NCBI RefSeq assembly: GCF_006517275.1
Contig: NZ_CP041191.1
Location: forward strand, 4,707,001 to 4,771,000
Origin: Labrenzia sp. PHM005
Lineage (GTDB): Bacteria > Pseudomonadota > Alphaproteobacteria > Rhizobiales > Stappiaceae
Length of the DNA: 64,000 nt
Direction of reading: 5' to 3'
The position numbers and the translations under genes were made by a program. The notes below the pieces were generated by a model. The model saw only the letters and a program-made list of their open reading frames with translations. It made no database searches and was not told where the DNA came from. Shown piece after piece: positions 49,929-59,900 of the stretch (its first letter is position 1; every line of letters begins with the position of its first letter).

Positions 49929-50360
49929 GAGGCCTAACCTTCAGCGGGAGAAACTAGGTCGCCGAAGACTATGTATGTGATGTCAACACAACCACTGACC
50001 GGGAAGAGAACAGAGTTGAGACGCCATCAAGACGTGCATTTTTGCGCACAACTACCAATACTGTTTTCTGACAATTCGGGAAACCGATTAAGAAGCCGCC
50101 AAGAATTTCCCGCTGTGCGAGCGCAATCATAAACCCACCACCTGAAACGACGAGCGGTACAAATGGCAGGTCGCCCATACACAGTGAATTTCTATTCGCC
50201 GCTGAGCAGATTCCGGCAGAAGAATTTCCACACCTTGTGAACTGTTTTCCCACCGAAAGTTAACTGGCAACAAGTCACAGGATACGCACAGGTTTCTCAC
50301 AACCTATGCACTTCCAATCCACAACCAAATAGGCGATCTGTTGCCGGACGTATTGGTAAA
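49929..50360. other. Intergenic gap, no gene recognised
   Basis: The 432 bp hold the promoter region of the binding-protein gene and the 3' side of smpB. A 94-codon open frame at 49969-50253 on the minus strand has no recognisable protein pattern. I see no RNA gene; ssrA (tmRNA) is not here. Confidence 0.4.
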
Positions 50361-50840
50361 TCAGGAGAAATTCTTCATTAGCCGCGACTTTTCACGCTGC
50401 CAATCGCGTTTCTTTTCCGTTTCGCGCTTGTCGTGAAGCTTCTTACCGCGTGCCAGGGCCAGTTCCAGCTTGGCCTTGCCTTTGTCATTAAAATAGAGCT
50501 TGAGAGGGACAATCGTCTTGCCCTCTTTCTGGACTGCGCCGGCCAGCTTGCCGATTTCCCGCTTGTGCAGCAAGAGTTTGCGCGGACGGCGCGGTTCGTG
50601 GTTGAACCGGTTGCCTTGCAGGTATTCCGGAATATAGACGTTGTAGATCCAGATCTCGCCCTGATATTCCGCCGCATAAGATTCGCCAATATTCGCCTTG
50701 CCGGTCCGAAGAGATTTGACTTCCGTGCCCTTCAGCTCAAGACCAGCTTCCAGCGTATCTTCGATTTCATAATTAAACCGGGCCTTCCGGTTGTCGGAAA
50801 TGATGGTCCGGCCCGGAACGCCCCCTTTTTTCGGAGCCAT
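50361..50840 (-). CDS. smpB: SsrA-binding protein SmpB
   Basis: SmpB binds tmRNA and directs it to stalled ribosomes for trans-translation. The 159-residue protein has the OB-fold core [20 protein letters not shown] and the C-terminal basic tail [15 protein letters not shown] that inserts in the mRNA channel. It follows dapA by about 45 bp, the common alphaproteobacterial pair. Confidence 0.97.
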   Translation of the reverse strand: MAPKKGGVPGRTIISDNRKARFNYEIEDTLEAGLELKGTEVKSLRTGKANIGESYAAEYQGEIWIYNVYIPEYLQGNRFNHEPRRPRKLLLHKREIGKLAGAVQKEGKTIVPLKLYFNDKGKAKLELALARGKKLHDKRETEKKRDWQREKSRLMKNFS

Positions 50841-50885
50841 TTTGTCTTTCCCAGGGCGTACCAGAGCACGCCCATTTCCTTTAAA

Positions 50886-51764
50886 TCAGTTGATCAGACC
50901 GGCGTGTGCCAAAGCGTCCCGGATCTCAGCTTGCGTTCCTTCGGTGATTGGAACCAACGGCAAACGCAGTTCTTCTTCAATCTTGCCCAGAAGGGACAAT
51001 GCGTATTTCGACCCAGTCGGGTTCGGTTCCAAAAACAACGCCCGGTGGAGCGGTGCAAGCCGGTCTTGATACTCAAGTGCTGTCTTGTAGTCGCCTGCCA
51101 ACGTCGCCGCCTGGAATTCTGCAGATAGGCGCGGCGCAACATTGGCGGTCACGGAAATGCAGCCGACACCACCGTGCGCGTTGAAAGCCAGAGCCGAAAT
51201 ATCTTCACCAGATAGCTGGTTGAACTCCGGGCCACACAATTGGCGCTGGCGCGACACCTTCGCCATGTCCGCGGTCGCATCCTTGACACCCTTGATGTTT
51301 TCACAGGTCTCAAACAGCTCAGCCATCGTTTCCGGTGTCATGTCGATAATCGACCGGCCCGGAATATTGTAAATCAGGATCGGCAAACCAACGGCATCAT
51401 TGACGGCCTTGAAATGTGCTTTCAAACCCGCTTGGTTTGGCTTGTTGTAATAAGGCGTCACCACAAGAAGGCCATCAGCGCCTGCTTCTTCAGCATGCCG
51501 TGCGAAGTCGATGGCTTCAACAGTGTTGTTGGAGCCAGCGCCAGCGATGACCGGCACCCGGCCAGCAGCCGCTTCAATGCAGAGCTCAATGACCCGCTTG
51601 TGTTCGGCGTGCGACAAGGTCGGGCTTTCGCCGGTGGTGCCAACCGGGACCAGTCCGGTCGAGCCTTCCTTTATCTGCCAATCGACGAATTCCTGAAACC
51701 GTTTCTCATCAACGGCCCCGTCCTTGAATGGCGTGATTAGCGCTGGGATGGAGCCTGTGAACAT
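50886..51764 (-). CDS. dapA: 4-hydroxy-tetrahydrodipicolinate synthase
   Basis: DapA condenses pyruvate with aspartate semialdehyde on the way to lysine and diaminopimelate. The 292-residue TIM-barrel protein has [14 protein letters not shown], the Tyr of [13 protein letters not shown] and the Schiff-base Lys in [12 protein letters not shown] 51764 follows AAAGGAA and gives the family length; the open frame runs 68 codons further but its sequence is not DapA-like. Confidence 0.97.
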   Translation of the reverse strand: MFTGSIPALITPFKDGAVDEKRFQEFVDWQIKEGSTGLVPVGTTGESPTLSHAEHKRVIELCIEAAAGRVPVIAGAGSNNTVEAIDFARHAEEAGADGLLVVTPYYNKPNQAGLKAHFKAVNDAVGLPILIYNIPGRSIIDMTPETMAELFETCENIKGVKDATADMAKVSRQRQLCGPEFNQLSGEDISALAFNAHGGVGCISVTANVAPRLSAEFQAATLAGDYKTALEYQDRLAPLHRALFLEPNPTGSKYALSLLGKIEEELRLPLVPITEGTQAEIRDALAHAGLIN

Positions 51765-52041
51765 CTCGGTTTCCTTTAAGATCGGCGATACAGGGTTAAG
51801 CCATGCGGGCGGATGCCCATGGAGTTCTAACGGAGGCGCAACATACTCATCCGACCGGCATCGGGCAATCCTGCAACTGCTGTTTAGGTCCCTCATTTTT
51901 GCTTTTCTTAGCGGTGTGTTGGTGCCAGCCCACACTTCACCCCTTTTGCGTGTATCTTCGCAGTGCAAACTTCTTATGGCAGCGCGCCAACGGCATCGTT
52001 ATCTTAAAGAAAACCACATACAGATTCAGGGGAGAAACGCC

Positions 52042-52959
52042 TTGTCGTTTGCACCGGCGGAAATACCGCCCTTTGATCCAGTTTGGAACGGCGGCGTTCC
52101 TTTTTCCTATCAAAGCCCCGACGGCCTGACCCTAGCTGGCCGGGAATGGCGTCCCAGGCAAAGTGCCCCTAGCGTCGAAAAGATCCCGGTTCTCTGTTTG
52201 CCCGGGCTTTCTAGAAATACGCGCGATTTCAGAGACATTGCGGCGTTTCTTCAAAAACAAGGGCACCATGTTGTTGCGCTGGATTACCGCGGCCGGGGCG
52301 AAAGCGCTTGGGATGACGATTGGCGGAACTATGCTCTCCCTATCGAGGAAAAGGACATTGACGCGGCGATCGAAAAACTAGGTCTTTCCCGCTTTGCGAT
52401 CCTCGGGACCTCACGAGGTGGCTTGCATGCCCTTGCTATGGCTCGCCGCTATACGCCTGACCGGTTGGCGGCAGTCATTTTCAATGACATTGGGCCGCAT
52501 ATAGAAATGCGGGCTATTCACCGGATTGCCGCAACACTCGGCCGCAACATGTCCTACAGCTCCATGACAGACGTTGCGCAATCACTCAGGCAGCTCCTTG
52601 GCATGCAGTTCCCGGTATTTTCCGAAGCCGACTGGCTGAAACTCGCAAGTCAATTGGCGTCAGGGCATGAGGGCAAAGTGGTCCTAGATTATGATCCGGC
52701 GCTCGCTCATCAATTTGCCAGTTTGGATGACGCCGCGCCGGTGCCGGATCTCTGGCCACTCTATGACGCGGTAAAAGACCGGCCGGTTTTGATCATCCGC
52801 GGATCTCAATCGGACCTTTTGAGCGAAGAGACCGCCAATAGGATGGTTGAAACACACCCAAACGCGGAATTGCATTCTGTCCAGGGTCAAGGACATGCGC
52901 CGGTTCTTTGGGAACCGGAGACCCACAAACGGATTGCCGGGTTTCTAAACCGGATTTGA
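52042..52959 (+). CDS. Alpha/beta hydrolase
   Basis: The 305-residue protein has the alpha/beta hydrolase elbow ILGTSRGGLHALAMA with the nucleophilic Ser, the oxyanion region CLPGLSRNTRDF and a C-terminal catalytic His in GQGHAPVLWEP. It has no signal peptide. The class is epoxide hydrolase or esterase-like; substrate unknown. I choose TTG 52042, 7 nt after GGGGAG. An ATG 22 codons upstream lacks a Shine-Dalgarno, and the still longer frame overlaps dapA. Confidence 0.83.
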   Translation: MSFAPAEIPPFDPVWNGGVPFSYQSPDGLTLAGREWRPRQSAPSVEKIPVLCLPGLSRNTRDFRDIAAFLQKQGHHVVALDYRGRGESAWDDDWRNYALPIEEKDIDAAIEKLGLSRFAILGTSRGGLHALAMARRYTPDRLAAVIFNDIGPHIEMRAIHRIAATLGRNMSYSSMTDVAQSLRQLLGMQFPVFSEADWLKLASQLASGHEGKVVLDYDPALAHQFASLDDAAPVPDLWPLYDAVKDRPVLIIRGSQSDLLSEETANRMVETHPNAELHSVQGQGHAPVLWEPETHKRIAGFLNRI

Positions 52960-53148
52960 TTGGGGTTCGCGCGGTTCGGAGTTTTGAATATCCCGACGAA
53001 CAATGCAGGCGGATGTCCTAATTCAGCGAAAAGCCTAGCTGGGACTAATTAGACTCTATTCAACAAGTGCGATGTGGCAGCGTTTCCGGCGCTTTCTAAT
53101 CCCGTAGCCTGGCGCAAGGTTTAAATCACACTCTGAAAACACAAAAAG

Positions 53149-53174
53149 AAAACCCGGCGCTTCCGCCGGGTTTT
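53149..53174 (-). terminator. Intrinsic terminator after the porin gene
   Basis: Perfect 11-bp arms (53149-53159 and 53164-53174) flank the loop CTTC. On the minus strand they are followed by a T-rich run. The hairpin lies about 27 nt after the porin stop. Confidence 0.9.
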
Positions 53175-53200
53175 CCATCAAACCTTAAGATAAGGATTGA

Positions 53201-54373
53201 TTAGAAGGTGCGCTGAACACGGAAAGTCGCGGTCAGATCGTCGTTGTCGACGCCACCAGCACCGAAGTCGTTGTTGCGGTATTCCATTTCAGCACCGATA
53301 ACCAGACCGGAAACCGGGGTCCAAGCAAGGGTACCGTGTGCGGACCATGCGTCAACGTCGTTGGCTGTGCCAAGAGCGTCGATGGACCAGTACTGACCCT
53401 GTACGGATGCAGACACTGTGGAAGTGAAGGAATGGGTCAGACCAGCAGCGAGGCCCCAACCAGTGGAAGTGGACAGGCCAGTGCCAGCAGCGTTCACAGT
53501 AGCGTCGTAGCCGCTGTAACCTTCGTGGATGTAGCCGATTGCGCCGTCAGCATATGCTGCGCGGAGACCCAGGCCAGTGTTGGAGCCGAGCATCGGCAGG
53601 TTGAAGCGAGCAGAAGCTGCAAGTGCCCAACCGGTAGCAGAGTCAACTGCTGCAGTGGAAGCCTGGTTGTTGCGAACAACACCAGAAAGGTGTGCCTGGC
53701 CCCAGCCCTGGTTTACGCTCAACTTACCGACGAGTGCCGGGATGCGATGACCGCCACGTGCGTAGCCACCGAGGAAGCCACCAGCGCGGCCGCCGTTGTC
53801 AGCTTCGACAGAAACGCTTGCGGACATGCCGTTGCCGAATGCAGCGGTGTAAGCAAGAACGTTAGCGCGGGAGTCAAGGCCCTGACCGATCTGAGAACCC
53901 CAGGACTCACCAGTCCAGCCGTCAAAGAAAGAACCGGTACGACCGAAGGTGAAGCCACCGAGCTGTACGAATGCTTCCCACATTTCTGTGTTGCCGCCAG
54001 CGGAAGCGAACGCAGAGTTGTTGGAAGTGAACCAAACGTCGGTGTATGTGCGCAGCAGGCCGAATTCAGTCTGTGTGCGAGCGTCAAGACGGATGTAACC
54101 ACGAGCACGGAAGCGTGTGGATTCGTCGGTCTTAGCGTCCCAGTTGTTCGGGCCTGTACCTGCGAAATCCTGGAAGCGGTAGTCGGCACGAACACGGCCA
54201 CCAACGCGCAGGCAGGTTTCGGTGCCCGGGATGTAGAAGAAGCGAGCGCCGTATGCGTCACAGATACGAACGTAGTCAACCGGCTCCGGAGCAACCGGAA
54301 GATCAGCTGCCTGAGCAGTGGTGGCGGTTGCAACGGCTGCAGCGCCGAGCATCATGCCTTTAAAGAGTTTCAT
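53201..54373 (-). CDS. Outer-membrane porin, Omp2/alphaproteobacterial type
   Basis: The 390-residue protein has a signal peptide (MKLFKGMMLGAAAVATATTA, then QA at the cleavage site) and the mature start ADLPVAPEPVDYVRICDAYG of Rhizobiales porins. A 16-strand-like series of short amphipathic strands follows, and the last residue is Phe (RVQRTF) as expected for an outer-membrane beta-barrel. ATG 54373 follows GGAGGTCAG; the open frame extends eight codons further. A long antisense open frame covers most of it and is not a gene. A terminator follows. Confidence 0.94.
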   Translation of the reverse strand: MKLFKGMMLGAAAVATATTAQAADLPVAPEPVDYVRICDAYGARFFYIPGTETCLRVGGRVRADYRFQDFAGTGPNNWDAKTDESTRFRARGYIRLDARTQTEFGLLRTYTDVWFTSNNSAFASAGGNTEMWEAFVQLGGFTFGRTGSFFDGWTGESWGSQIGQGLDSRANVLAYTAAFGNGMSASVSVEADNGGRAGGFLGGYARGGHRIPALVGKLSVNQGWGQAHLSGVVRNNQASTAAVDSATGWALAASARFNLPMLGSNTGLGLRAAYADGAIGYIHEGYSGYDATVNAAGTGLSTSTGWGLAAGLTHSFTSTVSASVQGQYWSIDALGTANDVDAWSAHGTLAWTPVSGLVIGAEMEYRNNDFGAGGVDNDDLTATFRVQRTF

Positions 54374-54404
54374 GTCTGACCTCCAAAAATCAGTCAAATT
54401 ACCA

Positions 54405-54419
54405 GCATCATTATGATGC
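54405..54419. promoter_or_regulatory. Palindrome in the porin leader, candidate operator
   Basis: GCATCAT and ATGATGC (54405-54411 and 54413-54419) are perfect 7-bp arms around a single T, about 32-46 nt upstream of the porin ATG. In that position it could be a repressor site or an mRNA stem controlling porin translation. Confidence 0.45.
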
Positions 54420-54851
54420 CATTATCCCCGCGAATAATTTCTGTATTTGCTTCCTGACGGAGGTTGGATGTCCGAGGTATGCAAATCAGCGCGGCCCGAA
54501 GCCGCTCGCAGTTGTGACCATACGCATACCGATCTGCCGTTCAACTGAGAAATCCGTTTTGGCGGCGTCAGGAAGGGTTTTGAGAAACCGGTGTTGCGTG
54601 AATGTCACAAAATCAGGGTCGGCGTTTAGGATTTGGTAGGATTTAGAAGCGTTTGAGCCCAGAATTTCGTTCAAAATCCGCTTTCTTCTGACTTCCGCTC
54701 ACTTGCAAACCCGCCCCACTCCCCCCTCGTTTCCGCAGGATTCTCCCAAGGAATCGGCAATTGCAGTGACAGGTGGGCTGCCAGACCAATCAACATCAAC
54801 TCGCAGCCGGGAGTATTCCCAGGAATGGCATCTGTTCGCGAGTGTTGATTC
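54420..54851. other. Intergenic gap upstream of the porin, mostly unexplained
   Basis: A 432-bp stretch lies between the porin leader and the end of pbpC. It must contain the porin promoter. The only possible gene is a 62-codon open frame at 54486-54674 (minus) whose composition looks oddly protein-like (SKSYQILNADPDFVTFTQHR), but it has no known homologue in my memory and no clear Shine-Dalgarno. Confidence 0.35.
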
Positions 54852-56963
54852 TCAAGGTTTGGATTCGATCGTGACCGACACTTTGGAACTGTGCCCAGCC
54901 GCATCAAGAATCATAAGGTTTGCAAACCCTGTTTCCGGTGCAGACCAAAGGAGCCGTTGATCAAACGCGGCCTCGCCAACCGGAGCGCCGTTCACGAAAA
55001 GCCTATAAGGCCGCTGACCACCTTGGAATTTGACGACAAGCGGATCACGAGAACCAGACTGTCGTCTTTCAAGCTGAATTTCCGCGCCATTCGGTGGAAA
55101 GGTGATTCCCAACCGACTTTCCCGCCGTTTTTGATCTGGCCGGCTTTTTACACGCGCATAACGCAAGGCTTCTGGAACTTGCCTGGGACCGTTCGCCCCA
55201 TATCCGTGAGGCGGTTGAGGCAAGGAACGGCGCCCGGCCGACAAACTCTGAAAGGCTTCAAAAAGAATCGGAACCGCTGCAGTTGCCCCCGTTTGACCCG
55301 GAACCGGCGATCCATCTGCACGCCCAGACCACACCCCAACCACATAGCGTCCGTCATAACCAACCGCCCAGGCATCCCGGTAGCCGTAAGACGTACCGGT
55401 CTTATACGCGATAAGACCTTTTTCCGGATTGAGCGGTTGTGGCAGACCGGACAGCGCTTCCGTCACCTGCCAGGCTGCCTTTTCTGGCAAGACCGGTAAC
55501 GATTTCCGTCCGGACACTTCGGTGCCGGGGCATGATGACCGGCAACTGCGAAGGTGAACCGTGTCTCCCTGTCGAGCCAGAGCCGCAAAACTTTGGGTCA
55601 AGTCGCGCAACGAGAGACCAATTCCGCCAAGCCCAATAGCCAGACCCGGGCCCTGTCCTGTTTCCAGAGTCGGCCGAATACCAGCGCGTTTCAACCGGGC
55701 CAGCAGTCTGGACGGACCCACGGCTTCCAGAAGCTGGACTGCTGGTGTGTTCAAAGACAACTGCAGCGCTTCGCGTAAAGTTACAGTTCCCTGGTAGGCC
55801 AGATCGAAGTTCGTCGGGCGGTAACCGCCGATATTGGTCGGCCGGTCAACGATCAAACTCTCCGGCTGGCCAATCCCCTCTTCAAAAGCGAGACCATATA
55901 TATAAGGCTTAAGGGTGGATCCTGGCGAGCGGATCGAGCGGGTCATATCGACATGTCCTGCTCGGCCTTCATCCAGAAGATCCGGAGACCCCACACTCGC
56001 CAGAATGTCACCGGTCTGATGGTCTGCAACAACCATCGCCAGCGTGAGCGGTATCGGCTGAACAGAAATGCGCCGGCGAGCAAGACTTTCCAGAGCCTGC
56101 TGCACATCCCGGTCCAGCGTCAGCTCCAATACGGCCTGCTTTGGTGAGCCCAAGCGTGCGTGGCGGCTTTCGTGGGCCGCCAAAATCGGCATTGCATGCC
56201 GCTTGGCCCGTAGCGGCTCCCGCGCTGCCGATTGAGCCTCTTCCAGATCCAAAACACCGGCAGACACCGCCCGGGCCAAAACCCGGTTCCGCGCGTTTTT
56301 GGCATTTTCCGGAAAGCGGTCCGGCCGCCGGCGCTCCGGACTTTGCGGCAGCGCGACCAAAAGAGCGGCTTCTGCCGGTGTCAGCCGGCGGGGTTCTTTG
56401 CCAAACCAAATCAAACTGGCCGCGCGGACACCCTCAACATTGCCGCCAAAAGGTGCGCGCAACGCATATAAATGCAGGATCTCGTCCTTCGTTGCAGTTT
56501 GTTCCAGTTGAACAGCTTTCAGGATCTGCAAATATTTGCGCTGAACCGTTTTTGTCGGCGTCTCCTCCAGAAGGCGGGCGACCTGCATGGTCAGCGTCGA
56601 CCCGCCTGAAACAAGGCGGCCATTTTTCAGTGCCTGAAAAAACGCCCGGCCCAGCGCGCGGATATCAACGCCGCCGTGAGACCGGAACCGTTTGTCTTCG
56701 TAGGCCTGCAGCATCTCGAAATAGAGCGGGTCGATCCCGGCAGGATCGACCGGAAGCCGCCATTTGCTATCTTCACTGGTGAATGCGCGTAAAAGCCGGT
56801 CGTTCCGGTCAAGAACGACAGTGGATACGGACAGATCTGATACAGATGGCATTGGTGGCAGAGCTTGGTAGTCACTCACGACTTTCCAAGTCAGAGCAGC
56901 GGCACACAACACGCCGCTTCCTCCGATGGCAAATCCCCAACGTCTGATCGATCCTATTTTCAT
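54852..56963 (-). CDS. pbpC: Penicillin-binding protein 1C
   Basis: The 703-residue bifunctional peptidoglycan synthase has an N-terminal membrane helix (about 9-27), the transglycosylase domain with catalytic Glu89 (EDKRF), and the transpeptidase domain with S349-T-L-K352, SLNT and K521-T-G. The C-terminal about 90 residues match the BiPBP_C domain (LGITFPPNGAEIQL). It lies 31 bp downstream of the giant macroglobulin gene, as yfhM-pbpC in E. coli, so the pair probably acts together at the periplasmic wall. Confidence 0.95.
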   Translation of the reverse strand: MKIGSIRRWGFAIGGSGVLCAAALTWKVVSDYQALPPMPSVSDLSVSTVVLDRNDRLLRAFTSEDSKWRLPVDPAGIDPLYFEMLQAYEDKRFRSHGGVDIRALGRAFFQALKNGRLVSGGSTLTMQVARLLEETPTKTVQRKYLQILKAVQLEQTATKDEILHLYALRAPFGGNVEGVRAASLIWFGKEPRRLTPAEAALLVALPQSPERRRPDRFPENAKNARNRVLARAVSAGVLDLEEAQSAAREPLRAKRHAMPILAAHESRHARLGSPKQAVLELTLDRDVQQALESLARRRISVQPIPLTLAMVVADHQTGDILASVGSPDLLDEGRAGHVDMTRSIRSPGSTLKPYIYGLAFEEGIGQPESLIVDRPTNIGGYRPTNFDLAYQGTVTLREALQLSLNTPAVQLLEAVGPSRLLARLKRAGIRPTLETGQGPGLAIGLGGIGLSLRDLTQSFAALARQGDTVHLRSCRSSCPGTEVSGRKSLPVLPEKAAWQVTEALSGLPQPLNPEKGLIAYKTGTSYGYRDAWAVGYDGRYVVGVWSGRADGSPVPGQTGATAAVPILFEAFQSLSAGRRSLPQPPHGYGANGPRQVPEALRYARVKSRPDQKRRESRLGITFPPNGAEIQLERRQSGSRDPLVVKFQGGQRPYRLFVNGAPVGEAAFDQRLLWSAPETGFANLMILDAAGHSSKVSVTIESKP

Positions 56964-56994
56964 CCAAAGACGCTTTCCGTGTAACCAGCCTTCC

Positions 56995-59900
56995 CTAACG
57001 TGTCGGCCCCAGCACCACGAACCGGGATGTCTCCGTCACGGCATGCCGCTCCGGCCGGTACATATCTTCAACCGAGGCCGGCGGGTGGGCAAAGTCACCC
57101 GGCGTCGCTGCGCGCGCTAGATAGGCAAATGTCAGTTCCTGGTTGCTCCAACGGGTTTGATCAACAGACACTTCGAACGTCCCGGCGTGGAACGAACTGT
57201 ATTCTGGCGTATCAATAGTTGAGAGAAACGACAGGCCGCCAAGGTCGCCGGAACGCACAAGGCGGGGATTGTCGATGGCCAGCCCTGCAGGCAACCGGTC
57301 GACCACCATCAAGCGGCCAGGTTGATCGGTAAGCGCCCGGACCGTGACCACCACAGCAACCCGCGTGTTGACCGGCACGGCGGACGGGTCGAGAAGATTG
57401 CCGTCTAGATCGTACAGCGTGCGCTCAACAGCATAGTCCTTGCCTCCGGCTGGTTCCGGGCTCAACGGCTGACCGGAGACGGACATCAGCAACTCGGCGG
57501 GTTTCGCTCCGTTGTTGCGCACGTCTACCTGTCCAGCCTTCAAGTCGTCCCATTCTAGGATCCAAGCCAAACGGCCAGGTTCTTCCACACCGCTCACGGA
57601 GATAAGCGCCTCATCTGCGGATTTGTTCAAGGCATTTGCCGCAAGCAGCAGCCAGGCCATATCCTGGGTCGACCGGCTTTGCGTGGCGGTATCGGCTGAT
57701 GAGAGCGCCTCTACTGCCCGGCTATTGAGGTCATCGGTTACCGACGCCGTCACAACATAATCAGTGACACCGGCCGCATCGCGCAAAGGCGAGCCAAAGT
57801 CCTCACGATAGGACCGGCCCGGTCCAATCGACAAAGCGTCGATCGCCGCACCAAAACCTGCCGCTGCACGCTCGTCTTCGCCATAAAGAGCGAGACTTGC
57901 CGCCAGCTGAGCCTTGGCGAGCGGGGTGGCAAAGCTCTGCAATTTGGCATCGAGGTAATACCGGAGGTCGCCCATGGAAGCCCGGCCGTTTCGCGCCAAG
58001 ACATAAAGCGCATAGGCAATGTCTTCCCCGCCGCTTTCAAAATCGGATGCATAGGCAATCCGGTTTTCCAAATTGTCGAGTGCAGACGTAAAGGCGATGT
58101 CCGGAACTCTGTAACCTTTCTCCCGCGCCCGGGTCAGGAAGTCGGCGACATAGGCATCCAGCCAGGTCCCGCCACTGCCATAACTGTTCCATAAGCCAAA
58201 AGAGCCGCCGGACGCCTGATTGGCCAAAACAGCCGCAATCGCCTTTATGACACGCTCCCGGATTGCATCATCGCCGCCGAGACCAGCTGCTTCCGCGACT
58301 TCACTTAGATAAAGGAGCGGCAAGGCACGGCTGGTGGTCTGCTCGGTGCAGCCATAAGGATAGCGGTCGAGCGCGCCCAAAAGCCCGGCAATATCAATCC
58401 GTGCAGCCCCGCCGGCCGTCAGCGTGACTTTCACGCTGTCATCGCGCAGATCGTCGAAGCTTGCCGCCGACACTTCCAGATTGTTGCCAGGTGCCAGATC
58501 AAAGCCATAGTTCCGCACCACAGGCGGCTGGGTATCCTTGATCTCCAAGTTCAGCCGTTTGACGACCGTCTCATCGGAGGAGTTGGACAGGGATGCCACG
58601 ATTTCTGCGCGTCCCAGAGCCTCTCCGGCAGAAATGGGCACAATCACTTGTGCCTTTTTGCCTGTTTCCAGATCGAGAACCTGAGCGTACCCGCTGCCGC
58701 CCCCAAGACTAAGCCCGTCACTGGCGCTCAACTCAAGATCATAGGATCCGGACGGTGCATCGACGGGATCGATTTCCAACAAAAGACGTGAGCTATCTCC
58801 CGGCGCCAGAAACGCTGGTGTGCTCGCACTCATGACAATCGGCGCCCGAACTTCCACGTCTTGTTCGCCGTGACCAACGCCGGACGCACTCCAGGCGACC
58901 GTGATCAAGCGCAAGGCACCATTGAAGTCCGGAACGTCGAACGTGACGGTCGCTTCGCCTTTGTCATCGACCTTCACCAAACCGGAGAATAAAGCCACCG
59001 GTTCATCGTCGGGCGGCGGTGCATCCAAACGCATACCCATGCCATCCCCGCCGGAGCGGACTTTACCGCGCGCACCTGCCGTTCGGTCGATCAATTGGCC
59101 ATAAAGGTCCCGAATATCAGTGCCGAGGCGGCGCTGGCCGAAATACCAGTTTTCGGGCGCCGGGGTCTCATAGGCTGTCAGATTGAGAATGCCGACATCA
59201 ACGGCTGCGACTGTGATGTAAGCCTCTTCTCCAGCTTCCAGGTTGGCCAGCCGGATCGGCACATCCAATTGTGTCTGTGGCCGGATCTGTGCGGGGACAT
59301 CCATGACCACCTGGAGATTTCGATCTTCCGGATCAACTTGCAGCCAGGACAGGCCCATGGCCCGCGACGGCATTTGGCCCTGCGGCAAATCCATCGGCCG
59401 GTAGAGACTGGCGGTGACATAGGCGCCCGCCCCCCAACTCTCCTCGACCGGGATATCGATTTCGGTTTCTTCTGCTGAAACATCAACCGTTTGGGTCGAA
59501 AGCACACCGTCCGCAACGACGTTGATCAGCGCTGTTCCGGCCATTTGCGGTTTCAACCGGAGTTTTGCGACCTCACCAGGCCGGTAGGTTTCCTTGTCGA
59601 GGCCGACATCCAGATAATCCGGCGTGTCAGACGTTGCATTGGCCGTATACCACCCTGCCTGGAACGTCACCCGCGTTGCAGTCTGCAAGTTGCCTGACCC
59701 TTGAACGTCCAGCCGATATTCGCCCCACTCGACAGGAAGGGACAGATTGGCCGGCTGCTCTTTGCCGATATCCAGCTTGCCCGATGAAATCCGGCGGGTT
59801 GAGGTGATCGGTTCATAGGACCAGCGGCCATCCAGCCGGTACCACTGATAGCGCCGGTCGACCTTTGAGAGCGTCCAGGTCACCCCATCGGCACTGCTGC

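Noticed and set aside
49969..50253. 94-codon minus-strand open frame upstream of the binding-protein gene
   Set aside because: No recognisable motif, no Shine-Dalgarno, and composition unlike the neighbours.
51724..51968. Long N-terminal extensions of dapA and the alpha/beta hydrolase that overlap each other
   Set aside because: Both extensions lack family similarity, and good Shine-Dalgarno sites mark shorter starts at 51764 and 52042.
53336..54379. 347-codon plus-strand open frame covering most of the porin gene
   Set aside because: It is antisense to a clear porin, is very rich in Cys, Ser and Val from the porin's codon pattern, and has no Shine-Dalgarno or family match.
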